The notes beneath the pieces are model-generated. The model ran no database searches, was not told where the DNA came from, and was given only the letters and a program-made list of their open reading frames with translations. The position numbers and the translations under genes were made by a program. A stretch of DNA of 34,074 bases from Neelides folsomi (lineage: Eukaryota > Arthropoda > Collembola > Neelipleona > Neelidae), in assembly GCA_034687125.1 (NCBI GenBank), contig JAQGBZ010000543.1, positions 1 through 34,074 on the forward strand, read 5' to 3'. Shown piece by piece: positions 23,899-34,074 of this stretch; within the stretch, counting starts at the first letter, position 1; each line of letters starts with the position of its first letter.

Positions 23899-26800
23899 AT
23901 GATGAGAAATGGGAGGAACTGTGCAATTTACTTTCTTTTTGTCATCACTGGGCTTGTACTTAATGTAATTGAAGTCGAGAGCGATCGAGATGACAGAGTT
24001 AGCAAAAAGATTTACGAATCCATTTCACATAATTACACTTGCTTTCTCCGTCTGAATGGAACTCATCAAGCTGGATGTACCTGTAAGCCAATATGCTAAT
24101 AAAATATCAAATCCATATTTATTTTTAGTAAATACTTAATTTTGGACATTTTCTTGAATTTTAGCTAAAGAGGGTGGCAATGTGGGAGTAATTCATCTGA
24201 TCAATTCAGATACCTCCTTAAATTGGGTATTGAAAGATGGGCCGCATAACCCTTACATTGCTCTAATCTACCCTAACCAGTTCAAAAGAGATGTACTCAT
24301 TAGATTTAAAAGTTCTCAGCGAGTCAATGGTATTCTTTTGATGAAGGAAAATGCTACAAGAGCTTCGAATTATAGTTTTTCGCCAGATCAAACATGTCCA
24401 AATCAAGGCTATGGTAAGTTGCTTAAACGTGAACGGAGTACGCATATTCTTTTTCTTAATTAGTGTCATATTTAAATTGTTTTTATATTAATAAAGGCTA
24501 TGATGACAAATCCGATTGTCAAAACTGGAATCCAGCTGGAAATGGTCTCATTTATGAAGATTGGGGCTTCCCTATATTTTATATTGACGTGGACGAAGAC
24601 ATTATTAAATTATTAGAAGTATGTTAGATCAATCAGATCGATCAATATTTCGTTAAAAATTGACTGAATTTTATTTTAATGTTGTTTTTATTTTAACCCT
24701 AATTTTAGTGTTTTAATAAATTCAACTCACCGAATTCCGACGGAGACAGAAATTGGCCATTATGTGCTGCGGAATTACAATCTTTCATGCAGGCATCGGT
24801 TGACACTCCCACATGTATTCGAAGAGGAAATTATGTCAGCCTTAACCCATCACGTAATTACCTTAGTGTATCTTTGTTCGGTAGATTTTAAATATTGTGG
24901 ATTCACGAAATCAATATAAAAATGTATTTATTATGAATATTTAATATAATAATTTTAAAGCTCGCCTTTGCGATCCACTTGGTGGTTGGAATATATGGTC
25001 GACTCTTTACAGCAGAAACCAATCAACTCCGTATCATAAAAACGAAGCGTGAGGAAAATTGAATTTTTGCCCTATATACATACATTATACCAAATTAAAC
25101 ATTTTTACTTTTTATATTTATTTGTATACCTAGGTAAAAATTACATAAAGTTCTTATTTTATAAGTATAAAATAAGAACTTTATGTAATTTTTTGCACTT
25201 TTTAGATCTGTCATTGTTGTGGCAGCTCGATTGGATTCATCATCCATGTTTGATGATTTAAGTCCCGGTGCAGATAGTACTGCTTCTGGCATTGCCACAC
25301 TTTTAGCAATGATTAAGCATCTGGGATCTGTTAAAGACCAGCTGAAGAAATCTCCAGTTAGTGAATAAGTCTCATAAGCTTAAATTTCATTAATTACGAA
25401 CGCTTAACTTTGGAAAACTAATTTTATTTGTCTTTTTCAGATTGAAAACGTATATTTTGTTCTATTCAACGGTGAAGCTTTCGATTACATTGGTTCAAGC
25501 AGGCTTGTTTACGACATGGTTAAAGGACAATTTCCAACTAAAGATATAGCCAACAAAAGTAAATTCATAAAATATAAATTAGAATATACCTTAATAACTA
25601 TATAATAAGTACCTACGCATTTCAAAATAATTGGCTTACTTTTTTATGTTTTAATAATTTTGTAGGTGACAGTCTTCCAGCCATCTTAAATATGAAAAAT
25701 ATTAAATATTTCATTGAAATCAATCAAGTTGGGCTCGGTGCGAACAGTAGGGAATATTTTGTGCACCAAAACTGGAACGGAAATGAATCTGGTAGAATTG
25801 TCAGTGTTCTGAAAACGGAAGGAATTAAAGTTGGACTTGACATTAATACAAGCAGTATTAGTAAAATCCCACCGGCATCATTTCAGTCTTTTCTCAAAGT
25901 CAATTCGACATTGCCTGGAGTCATCGTCACAAATTTTGATCATCAATTTGAGAATAGGTTAGGTTATTTTATGATAAATTATAAAATAATGCAGACAGAG
26001 ATTAATACAGATATGTAATATGTATTGAGTTGGTGTTTATTATTATTCTTTTAGGTTTTATAATAGCATCTTTGACAATGATGCGAACATTGGTTACTCA
26101 TATGCAAATGGCTCAGTGATTCCACTCAATTCTGTTACAAACAGAATCGCCATGCTTGCTTCAACTCTTGCCAGAACCGTAGTCAACTTAATGGGAGGAA
26201 ATTCTTCTACTATTCAACCAGATAATAAAATTGTGAGTTCATCCAAATTTAAAATCAATAAGTATATATTATGATTTATTTCCACAAACCCTAATTGTAA
26301 TAAAACTAATTTGGTAATGAAAATGAATTTCGTAGGTGGATGAGCTTCTCAATTGTTATTTGGTGACTCCATATTGTCAAATATTTAAAATGATTGCTCC
26401 AAACACAACATATAAAAAGCCCAACCCTTTCCCACTATACTCTGGAATTCATAACAGCTACACGATGAACCACCTTTCCTTCATGACGTGGAGCATAATG
26501 GGTTTTTTCCAAGGAAAAAAGGTTCCATTATCTAACGAAGAATGTATCAAAATAAAGGACAACGATCAAAAGTTTTTGGTTCGTAATAATTTACTTAATT
26601 TTTCTATCAGCCATTATAAGTATTTTTTAATACAAGTACATTATTTATGACAAATTATGATACTACCATATATTAAAATAGAAAACACATTTTTGGATCA
26701 ATGAGAGCTGCTTTGAGTCGACTGCAAGTGCCACCGATGCTCTTAGCCCTGCTTTTGTTGAAAGCAATTATGATTTCAAAAGCCGTGTTTATTCTACATG

Positions 26801-26999
26801 GACTGAATCCGTTTGGAAATCATTCTCCGTCCGGATATTTATCAAACCATCTTTGGCTCATGAACTCTCCATCCTATTTTCCGGGATCTTCGTCCTCTTA
26901 TCGAGTTTCTTTGCGGTGGGATGGTTCACCTCTAACGTCCGCATCGCATTTGACTCAAGGTATCAAATTTACGATCCCATTTTAATGTCCATTCAGTAA
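23899..26999 (+). CDS. Ncstn: Nicastrin, gamma-secretase subunit
   Basis: Nicastrin is the large glycosylated subunit of gamma-secretase and gates access of substrates such as Notch to presenilin. Eleven exons join in phase: 23899–24082, 24165–24413, 24497–24618, 24709–24853, 24961–25048, 25206–25356, 25441–25558, 25666–25957, 26055–26232, 26336–26578 and 26682–26999, giving 695 residues (human 709). A hydrophobic signal peptide covers about residues 8–24. The family motif DYIGS is at 328–332, preceded by E325, the residue matching the conserved substrate-gating glutamate. The aminopeptidase-like core shows VIVVAARLDSSSMF, SPGADSTASGIATLLAMI and YFVLFNGEAFDYIGSSR. N-glycosylation sequons are frequent. 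A single membrane helix lies at about 652–673, followed by a short cytosolic tail. The donor ending exon 10 (GTTCGT at 26579) is weak, but it is the only one that keeps phase into the next exon. Confidence 0.95.
25136..25193. repeat. Perfect 27-bp inverted repeat with 4-nt loop inside nicastrin intron 5
   Basis: Arms 25136–25162 and 25167–25193 are exact reverse complements around the loop AAGT. The hairpin fills over a third of the 157-bp intron 25049–25205 and ends 12 bp before the next exon, so it abuts the acceptor region. In RNA it would form a long perfect stem. Confidence 0.95.
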
Positions 27000-29900
27000 A
27001 ATGAAAAACGATGAGATAAAGTCATATTAAGAAATTGAATATTCTAAATACTATATAATCTGTATATTTGCTATACAAATGGATGTTCCTAAATATTTTT
27101 ACGATCCTTCTTACAATCAGCTAAATTATAAATTAATGATAATTATGAATAGCTACAGAATTCAAGCTGAAATCGTAATCGAAAGTTTTTGAATTATTAT
27201 ATTGTATTTTGTATTGAATACCTACTAAATTTTTATTTAAGTTTTTACAATAACTACTTCTGAAAAATTAAATCCTTATTGATAGCATTTTTATTAATTT
27301 TTAATTATATTTATGGTATACGATTATTTGATTGAACATTTTTTATAATTTAATACTAATCTTAGGACTAATTTCTTATCTTATATTTAAAACTTTAAAT
27401 ATTAGCTTAACTTTTTTATATTATTCTATTATATTCATCTAACCAGCACAGTTTATATCACAGTTAAGGTGTTTTAACATAAATTGCAAGTTTAATGTTG
27501 ATTTTTATTATTTTTCAGAGATGATTTGCCATCATGCTAGGGTTTGCTAGCAAATCAGATACCCATGGTCGATATTTATGCGTCCAATTCCGGTCCTGAT
27601 CCGGTTCAACTTTAAATTTTATTAAAGGTCTGCAATGCTTACTTACAAATAAAATCATTACATTCGCTTAATTAATAATTTTAATTTACAATAATTTTAT
27701 TATACAATACTTATTTACAGTTAACACCTGGAGGTCGTGGATATCTGATTTGCTAGGCAAATTTTGAAAACGTTAATTTACTTACAATGTTACGATTAAC
27801 TTAAAACTATGTAGTTATCTTATTTCTTTTACTACTTTTATATTAAATATTATGCTTTATCGGAAACCGCTAAACGGAAATTTTTTAACCTATTCTTCGC
27901 ATCTTCTTTGCAAATAGTATTTTTTAATTATTTTCTCATAGATCATCTGTGACAGATGAGTAATATTTATAAAATGTGTAATACTCTTGACCTTGACTGG
28001 TTTAAAAGTTGATGCGTAATGAATGTCATTTAGATCATGTTAGCCTTGTGTAAATGACACCTTATAACTTACTTATTAAATAAATTGTAAATTGTCGTAT
28101 GTGATGTTGGGAAGTAAAATATTTATCAGTTATAAAGATATCATGCATATTGTAATAAAATATAAATAACTGACAATAATTGTAATTCGTAGTTATAAAT
28201 AATAAGATTTAAAATATTATGGAACAACCTTTTTTGGTGAATGCTGTTCATAAGTAAATACCATTTATGATGTTTTAAGATAAATAAAAAAAAATCTGCT
28301 TCAAATTTTGTAATATACATTCCAAGCGTATTTAACTTTTCGGAGGTCAGATGTAAAAGGAGAATTTTGTAATAGCTAAACTTGTAAATATATACTATCT
28401 TATTAATTATTTAATGTTTTATTAATAAGAGCGGCGCTCTTAATATGCTGATAAAACCTTCTTACCATCTTAAGAGATATTTCTTTCTATCTTATTTAAT
28501 TTAGGTGAGTATTGTTTATATGAAATAAAATATTGTTTATTTTGTATAAATTATACAGTTAAAATATTTTAATTTCATCGTTATAATGCTTTATCATTGG
28601 AATCACTTTATTTAAAAATGAATAATGATGAAAATAAATGTTGATAAAACATTTTTGTTTTTCAATATTTATCATATTTATTACTTATAAAGTAAGTTTT
28701 CCTATTCGTTATACTTTTGTTTTATGGTGTATCAAGGTACTTACCTATGTATTTATTACTAACAATAAGTAATAATTAAACAGCATCGAATAAAAGTAAT
28801 TAAAATAAAATAAAAATTACTTATTATTAAACTTAATTTGAAGATCACTGTGACTTACAACAGTTTTTTTAGCATACACTCCAATTAAAATATTTACCTA
28901 AATATCCAAAACCATTCATTCAAAATCGAGAAGCATCAATATTCACTCCCATTCATTCTTGATAAAGTTACTAGACTATCAAATTAAAATCAGTCCTAGA
29001 AATTTTGTACAGTTATTGCATACGCTCAAAGTCAACATAAGAGTTCACAATGTACGAGCTATAAAATAAAAATATTTTACTTTTAAATCACAAGATTACA
29101 GAGATACAATTTAAATTATACTCTCAAAGTATAAACTAATAAGGGCATTAATCATGAGTAGTTATTTATCATACAATTATTTGTACAGAGTTACATCTCA
29201 TAATATCTCTAATTTGCGAGCCATGCTACAAAATCCATAATATATTGTACTCAATGTTAAAAATCAACTCTTTTGTAAATGAACATGGAAAGAGATAGAG
29301 GAGTCAAATGGAATGTTATTCTAGTGGACTTCGGTCCTGAGTAATTAAGTGTAGTATTTGGAAAGACAGAAAGGCGAGGGAGTGTCGTGCTCCACAAATT
29401 AAACTCTATTCTCCATTTGATGAGATAATAAATTGAGCTTGAGGCATTGTAACAAAATAGGGAGACTCCAGGCGTTTCTCCCTTAATATATTGCATTAAG
29501 TTTTCGTAAAGTGATTCTTGAATGTGTGTTTCCTGTTTTGAGCATCTCAATTAAATGGAAGAAGTTAGTGGGAAAGTTGGAAAAGGGAAAGCCCCATAAA
29601 GACAATCTGCTCCTTCTAACTTTTGCATCATTTGAATGAAAAACTCATAAAAGAGTCTTTGAAGAGGATTAAAAAATTAAAAATTAAAGGGAAGAAGGAA
29701 GGTGGAAGTGGAGAAAGAAAGTTATGAATACATTTTATGAGCCATCATGGCTCTCAATAGATAGGAGACTCTATTACTAATGTACATAGACTTCTTATAT
29801 ATTAGAGTAACTTGGGCGGCACAGAGCCGCTTCCAGACCTAATTACCATTATCCTTAAACATTTTTCGCAAGACTTCCACTAATTCCCTACATTAGCTAC

Positions 29901-30141
29901 TTTATAAATATCAAAGCACTCATCATCATCGCGAGATGAATAAAAGAATACATAGAGATTGTAATAGAGAATACTTGGAGAAGATGAGAAAAGTCAAAAA
30001 TATCTTCAAAGTTAATCTCAAGACGAGTGCCCTTTTTTAATTAAGGGGCCACTCTTCAAAATCATAAATGGGATAATATGATTAAGGTAATTATAATATA
30101 TATTTTATATGAAGTTTAAAAGAAAACTTCAAAATACTATT
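27000..30141. other. Intergenic region between nicastrin and PKNOX 3' ends
   Basis: About 3.1 kb, strongly AT-rich, stops in all frames. It contains the 3' UTRs of both convergent genes and the imperfect inverted repeats at 27543–27762. 29240–29830 is somewhat richer in GC, but its 97-codon minus frame (29257–29550) has no recognisable features. No RNA gene recognised. Confidence 0.5.
27543..27762. repeat. Imperfect terminal inverted repeats around about 160 bp, MITE-like
   Basis: A segment at 27543–27570 (core TAGCAAATCAGATA) recurs in inverse orientation at 27733–27762, with one inserted base and a few mismatches over about 28–30 bp. The enclosed stretch is non-coding. The layout fits a small non-autonomous DNA transposon, but I cannot define target-site duplications. 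Confidence 0.45.
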
Positions 30142-32421
30142 TTACGGCTGTGAAGAATCACTATTGTCAATCAACAAATCATTCCCATCATTGCTGCTTT
30201 CGTCCGATTCATCAAAGGAATCTTCTGAAAAAATAACGAATTATAATTTGTCTTTATAAGCATAAATATGCAACATAAATTATTATATTTTATATCCAAT
30301 TACCTCCATTATGGACCATCCCATTCACTCCATCCGAGTCATTCTGTCCCGGGCCAATTGTCGCCAAATTGTCAGACCAGTATTTCAATGCAGGCTTAGT
30401 CCCATGAGTCTTAATTTTTTTGACCTGAGTCATTTATAACATTGATTTATGATCTTACTCAAAAAGTGAAAATGTGAAAAATAAATGTACTTTTGGAGTA
30501 ACTGTTGCTTCAGGATTGGAAGCATCCAGCATGGGTTGTAAAATTCTTCTCCTTGCATTGATAAACCAATTATTCACTTGAAGTAGAGTCAAATTTGTCT
30601 GAGCAGCTATCTGTCGTTTCTCGTCCTCCGTAGGGTATGGGTGCTGTGTAAATAACAAATTGACTCAATTTCGGAAGAGAGCAATAGCTCCGGGTGGAGT
30701 GCTTAAGAGTAACTTTGCTTCAGAGAGAAGATTAGCTAAGGGACATTCATCATTTTGAATCAAACCCCTACGGTTTTAATCATGTGCATCCTAATTGAAA
30801 CGCGAGGGAGAGAAAAGAGGGGTGCACTTGCCACAATATGCTGAAAGAGCCATGATCTCATAATGGAAGTCGCATGTTTAGGAAGAACCCCTCGTTTCGG
30901 CTTCTTCCTCCCTAAAAAATCTTCTTCGTCTTCCACTGAACTAGGGGATGGCGGAGCTGCAAAGCAATTTCAAACTTAGTGATTATCCCTTTGTCATTAT
31001 AATAATCTATCAATAAAAAACCGAAAATATCTTAGGTATACATACTGGAATAATACTGAATACTAGATATTTTCCAATCGAGGGGTCAAAATCCAATATA
31101 AATATTAATTAATAATCAATAAAGAACACCAAAGTTGGTATTTAAAAGGATAGTTAAATTATTTTATTTAAAAGTATCGAATATTGTAACTCACAGGAAG
31201 CGATGCTGCTTTGTACAAAAGGATCAGGAGCGGAAGAAGAGGCGGGACAGGTATTGGCACCAATTTGTGATAAGGGCGTTCCTCCGTGAATTATTCCAGC
31301 TTGGATGGTTGGCGGGACGTGATTGCTGCTGTTGCTGTGGTCTGGCGATGAAGAGTGGCTAAGGAGCGAGAGCGGAGCGGCCTGAGGAGGACCGCTACTC
31401 AAATGGTACACTTGGTTAGCTCCGCAGCTCTGGAGATGAAACACTCCGTTGTTTGGCGGTGAGACGGAGTCTCCATTGGAGGAAAATGAATGATGAGGAC
31501 TATTGCTCTGTGAGCTCATGTGACCTCCTGACCCGCCTCCATTTGCCCCGTCGTAGTAATCGGATCGGAGAAGATTCTCGCTCTGCATCTTACCCTTTAA
31601 ACATGTTATATATCTATTGCAAAAGTCCTTGCAGAGTTCTTGGACTTTATCCAGTTCAAGAAGGTGGATCCTTAACACTTGAATCGCCTTGATCATCTAA
31701 AAAAATCAATGGGCAAGTGAGTTTCCTTTTCACAGCGAAAGATCTTTTATAAATTACCAGCCCATCGACTTCAGGATCATTCATGAGGAAGGGCTTCCTG
31801 TCTCTCTCCTGATGCTGGACAAATGCCTGTATAGACCACAAAATCTCAAATCTTTACCGATATCACCTTCGAAGAACGCAAATGTCACTTTCAATTTCAA
31901 ATGTTATACCATAAGCTATACTAGATGAGGATGATTATAACTATAACTTCTCTATATACACAATTTATAATGCCTAAGAACATTGTTTTGTTATGTGAAA
32001 GTATGTGCTTACCTCAAGATCATGATGAAAGCTGTCTGATATAGGAGATTCAGAAGCTGTCTGGGATGCCATTTCACACTTTTCAAAGAGAAGGGCCAAA
32101 AGAGGAAACAGGGGATGCCTAACACAAAATTGATTAGCATTATTTTACATCGTACCTTTAAACACTTTAAACACATTGTAAGTAGTATGTAAATATGAAA
32201 GTTCTGTCTTATAAAAAATTCCAAATGACTTACTTGTAAACGGCCCTTTTATCAGCTTCAAACTGTGCCACATCCTGATATTGGGCATCATGAGGAGGAA
32301 TGGGTTGAGAAGCGGCAATTGCCAAAGCAGCGTCAGTTTGCCCTCCAATTCCTCCCGCCACCGACAAGTCTTCAAAGCCAGGAGCCAACATTGTCCTTTC
32401 GCTCCCACTTCTGTCTTTCAT
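30142..32421 (-). CDS. Pknox: PKNOX/PREP-type TALE homeodomain transcription factor
   Basis: PREP proteins bind DNA as partners of PBC-class homeodomain proteins (Exd/Pbx), which they contact through the MEIS domain. Eight minus-strand exons join in phase: 32234–32421, 32013–32118, 31758–31826, 31195–31696, 30835–30956, 30491–30643, 30304–30424 and 30142–30224, giving 447 residues (human PKNOX1 about 436). The MEIS domain spans roughly residues 50–160: [47 protein letters not shown] and [21 protein letters not shown] Ser/Pro/Gly-rich linker follows. The TALE homeodomain lies at about 305–367, with the three-residue-loop segment [20 protein letters not shown] and recognition helix [18 protein letters not shown] (WFIN 355–358). 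HPYPTEDEK and ILQPMLD fit PREP rather than MEIS/Homothorax. The C-terminus is acidic and Ser-rich. The ATG at 32421 is the first in frame; the leader has an upstream ORF. Confidence 0.94.
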
Positions 32422-32431
32422 CCTTATTGTT

Positions 32432-32521
32432 TCAGATCTGGGAGGGAAATAAGCCGTCTCTGCTCCGGAGATCCATTCTCGACCGACTCATTTCCTCAGG
32501 ATCATGATAGCATTCGAACAT
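32432..32521 (-). promoter_or_regulatory. Upstream ORF in the PKNOX leader (29 codons plus stop)
   Basis: An ATG at 32519–32521 opens a frame that ends in TGA at 32432–32434, ten bases before the main PKNOX ATG and in another frame. A TTTTAG acceptor near 32537 suggests the leader exon starts just upstream, so the uORF would be in the mature mRNA and could lower translation of the main frame. The peptide is not recognised. Confidence 0.45.
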
Positions 32522-32539
32522 GGAGGATTCTCTCGACGG

Positions 32540-33900
32540 TCCTAAAACCAAACAAACATTCAAAGTCAAAATTTCATTAAAAACCCGGCCCGTTAATGTA
32601 TTTAAATATGCCTTGTGGTGAATTAGAATGCATGTATGAAAAATGCTCCAATTTGAAAACGAGTTGTTGTCGTAGAATGAGCTCCATTTCATGAATTGTT
32701 TTATTCCACCATACCATCCCACTCAAGTCCCCAGAGTGGCTGATAAGCCCAAGTTCCTATCGCGTCCCAAACTCCAGCTCCGAAATGAGTATGGAGAAGA
32801 GGGAGCTATAGGTGGAGTTTAATTAGTGAAACAATTTGGAGCAATGGGTCTCTCCTTCTCAGTGCGTCTTTTAATCTCCATAGTTTAGCATTGAGAAGGA
32901 CGATTTGGGGAGAGAGATGGTCCAAACCAAGGAACATGAACGTGTAGAGAATCTCCTATCATTTGTGAGAAAGAACTAAATAATTTACTCCCGGCCTTGT
33001 CTCTCTCCCAATGAAGAGACGAGGAGGGGAAAGACGGCCTGTCCGCGATTGACATGAACTTTTAATTTGAAGAGTTATCAGAGCGAGGTGCATAAAGGTT
33101 AAGTAAGTCTATCAAATGGGAAAGATGTCGTAGTTAGAGTTGAAATTACAGAGCCAAGTGCTCAATCAAAGAGGAAGGAAATTTATAATGCGGCGCATAA
33201 TAGACTTTTTGCCGAGGGTCTCCTCTTGAATATTGGTGAAGTGGGAACCACTGTCTGGCTCTTGGATCCGAAATTGTACGAGTTCTTCGGGTACCCCGAA
33301 GGACCCATTTCCCCTCCGAATCATCTCCACCCATCTCACTCCTCTCTCTTTCTCATTCTCCCGGATCCTATTCCCGCACTCTTTCCTCCCTCCACACAAT
33401 AGCCTTCTCGCCTAACTTTAAAACGTGATCAATAGGATAAATGGGTCTCCTTACCCTCACACTATCTTTCTCTAACAAAATTGATCCTCTCCTTCATCTC
33501 ATAACAATCATTCCGCTCGTCCCCACGTGGCTCAGGTGTATGCCAAACCTATCCTCGCCTCCCAAACCCAATTAAGAAGAATGGGCGGCATGAGCTATGA
33601 GACCCTCAAATAAACCCATAAAATTACCCCTCAAGCTTCCCAAGGAATTTAAAAACCACACACACGTGAAAATCCTATTAAACTCCAACTTGAATATCCC
33701 TCTGATGAGAATGAGAAAACGAAAATCAGTCATTTAATTTCCCCGAGCTCTTAAAATGTCTTTGGGAGAAAGAACTTTCCATGATTGCAAAATTAGAATG
33801 ACTTGAACTTCAATTTTACTTTTTTTAACCCAAAATGACCAATCACCTACAAGTAAACCAAATTCGATCCATGCTTCAGTTTGTAATATAAAATATTTAT
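32540..33900. other. Upstream region of PKNOX
   Basis: No coding exon recognised. It is richer in GC than the other gaps, with pyrimidine-rich tracts at 33300–33410 on the plus strand, and probably holds the PKNOX promoter and non-coding first exon(s). The overlapping short frames at 33146–33415 on both strands show no family features. Confidence 0.45.
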
Positions 33901-33902
33901 AC

Positions 33903-34074
33903 TAGGGTGGTGCGTCCAAAATGTCCGACAGTAATATTCGATTTTTTAAAAAACTATTAACATTTTCCCCAAGAATAATATATCAAATTGAAGCTTAATG
34001 TGACGATTAAAACACCATATCACTTATTCGAAAATTCCTCCTTGGTGCTTGACACACTCCTTAAGACGCGGGAT
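33903..34074 (-). mobile_element. Tc1/mariner-type element, 3' terminus, cut by window end
   Basis: The minus strand begins with a 16-codon open end, PRLKECVKHQGGIFE then TAA at 34024–34026, which is the usual end of Tc1/mariner transposases (a basic 'R-x-x-x-C-(V/I)-x-x-x-G-G-x-(I/F)-(F/E)' tail). About 120 bp further the sequence reaches a candidate terminal inverted repeat starting CTAGGGTGGTGCGTCCAAA at 33904, next to TA, the usual target. The body and the other end lie beyond the window, so intactness cannot be judged. Confidence 0.6.

Noticed and set aside
26701..26985. 94-codon plus-strand frame over the last nicastrin exon
   Set aside because: A shadow frame. The true frame here is offset and encodes the nicastrin membrane helix and tail.
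28436..28450. Short hairpin around GAGCGGCGCTC
   Set aside because: A 6-bp stem with a 3-nt loop, no flanking duplication or extended arms.
29257..29550. 97-codon minus-strand open frame
   Set aside because: No family motif, no fitting splice sites or neighbours, and atypical composition; treated as a chance frame.
31135..31692. Plus-strand frames over the PKNOX linker exon
   Set aside because: Antisense shadows of the Ser/Pro/Gly-rich PKNOX exon, with no features of their own.
32854..32899. Inverted repeat of 12 bp (11 matches), CCTTCTCAGTGC and GCATTGAGAAGG, 22 bp apart
   Set aside because: Length and one mismatch are within what chance gives over 34 kb; no other sign of an element.
33283..33299. 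Near-palindrome CTTCGGGTACCCCGAAG
   Set aside because: Short stem of about 7 bp in a GC-richer patch; not distinguishable from chance.

Overview
The window is nuclear DNA of an animal. It is AT-rich, its genes are split by many short GT–AG introns (about 45–530 bp), and it carries metazoan families (nanos, Yellow/MRJP, nicastrin, a PREP-class TALE homeobox gene). A Yellow gene points to an arthropod. I suspect a copepod crustacean, possibly a sea louse, but this is inferred from gene content and base composition and was not tested by any search.

Layout. 235–848 (+): last exons of an alpha-tubulin gene whose 5' part is missing. 1534–2849 (+): nanos, 3 exons. 2987–5561 (+): RbBP5, 12 exons, starting only 137 bp after the nanos stop. 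7023–8636 (-): TOM40, 7 exons. 11433–14467 (+): a 749-residue RS-rich protein I cannot name, 9 exons. 15309–17219 (-): a Yellow family protein, 3 exons. 19636–21186 (-): transaldolase, 6 exons. 22416–23052 (-): PHF5A/SF3B14b, 3 exons. 23899–26999 (+): nicastrin, 11 exons. 30142–32421 (-): PKNOX/PREP homeobox gene, 8 coding exons. 33903–34074 (-): the transposase 3' end and terminus of a Tc1/mariner-type element that runs off the window. All exon models are mine: I joined reading frames by eye at GT–AG sites, checked phase, and compared with family sequences I know.

The genes do not form one pathway. They are mostly conserved housekeeping and regulatory genes: cytoskeleton, germline translational control, H3K4 methylation, mitochondrial import, splicing (PHF5A and perhaps the RS protein), pentose phosphate pathway, gamma-secretase and homeodomain transcription. 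The tightest linkage is nanos–RbBP5, where the gap is short enough to raise co-transcription or trans-splicing.

I found no clearly new multi-gene system, CRISPR array, tRNA or rRNA gene. The points most worth a second look are the nanos–RbBP5 junction, two long perfect hairpins (21873–21923 and 25136–25193), a Yellow protein with a hydrophobic, GPI-signal-like C-terminus, the unnamed RS protein, and some decayed or MITE-like non-coding pieces.
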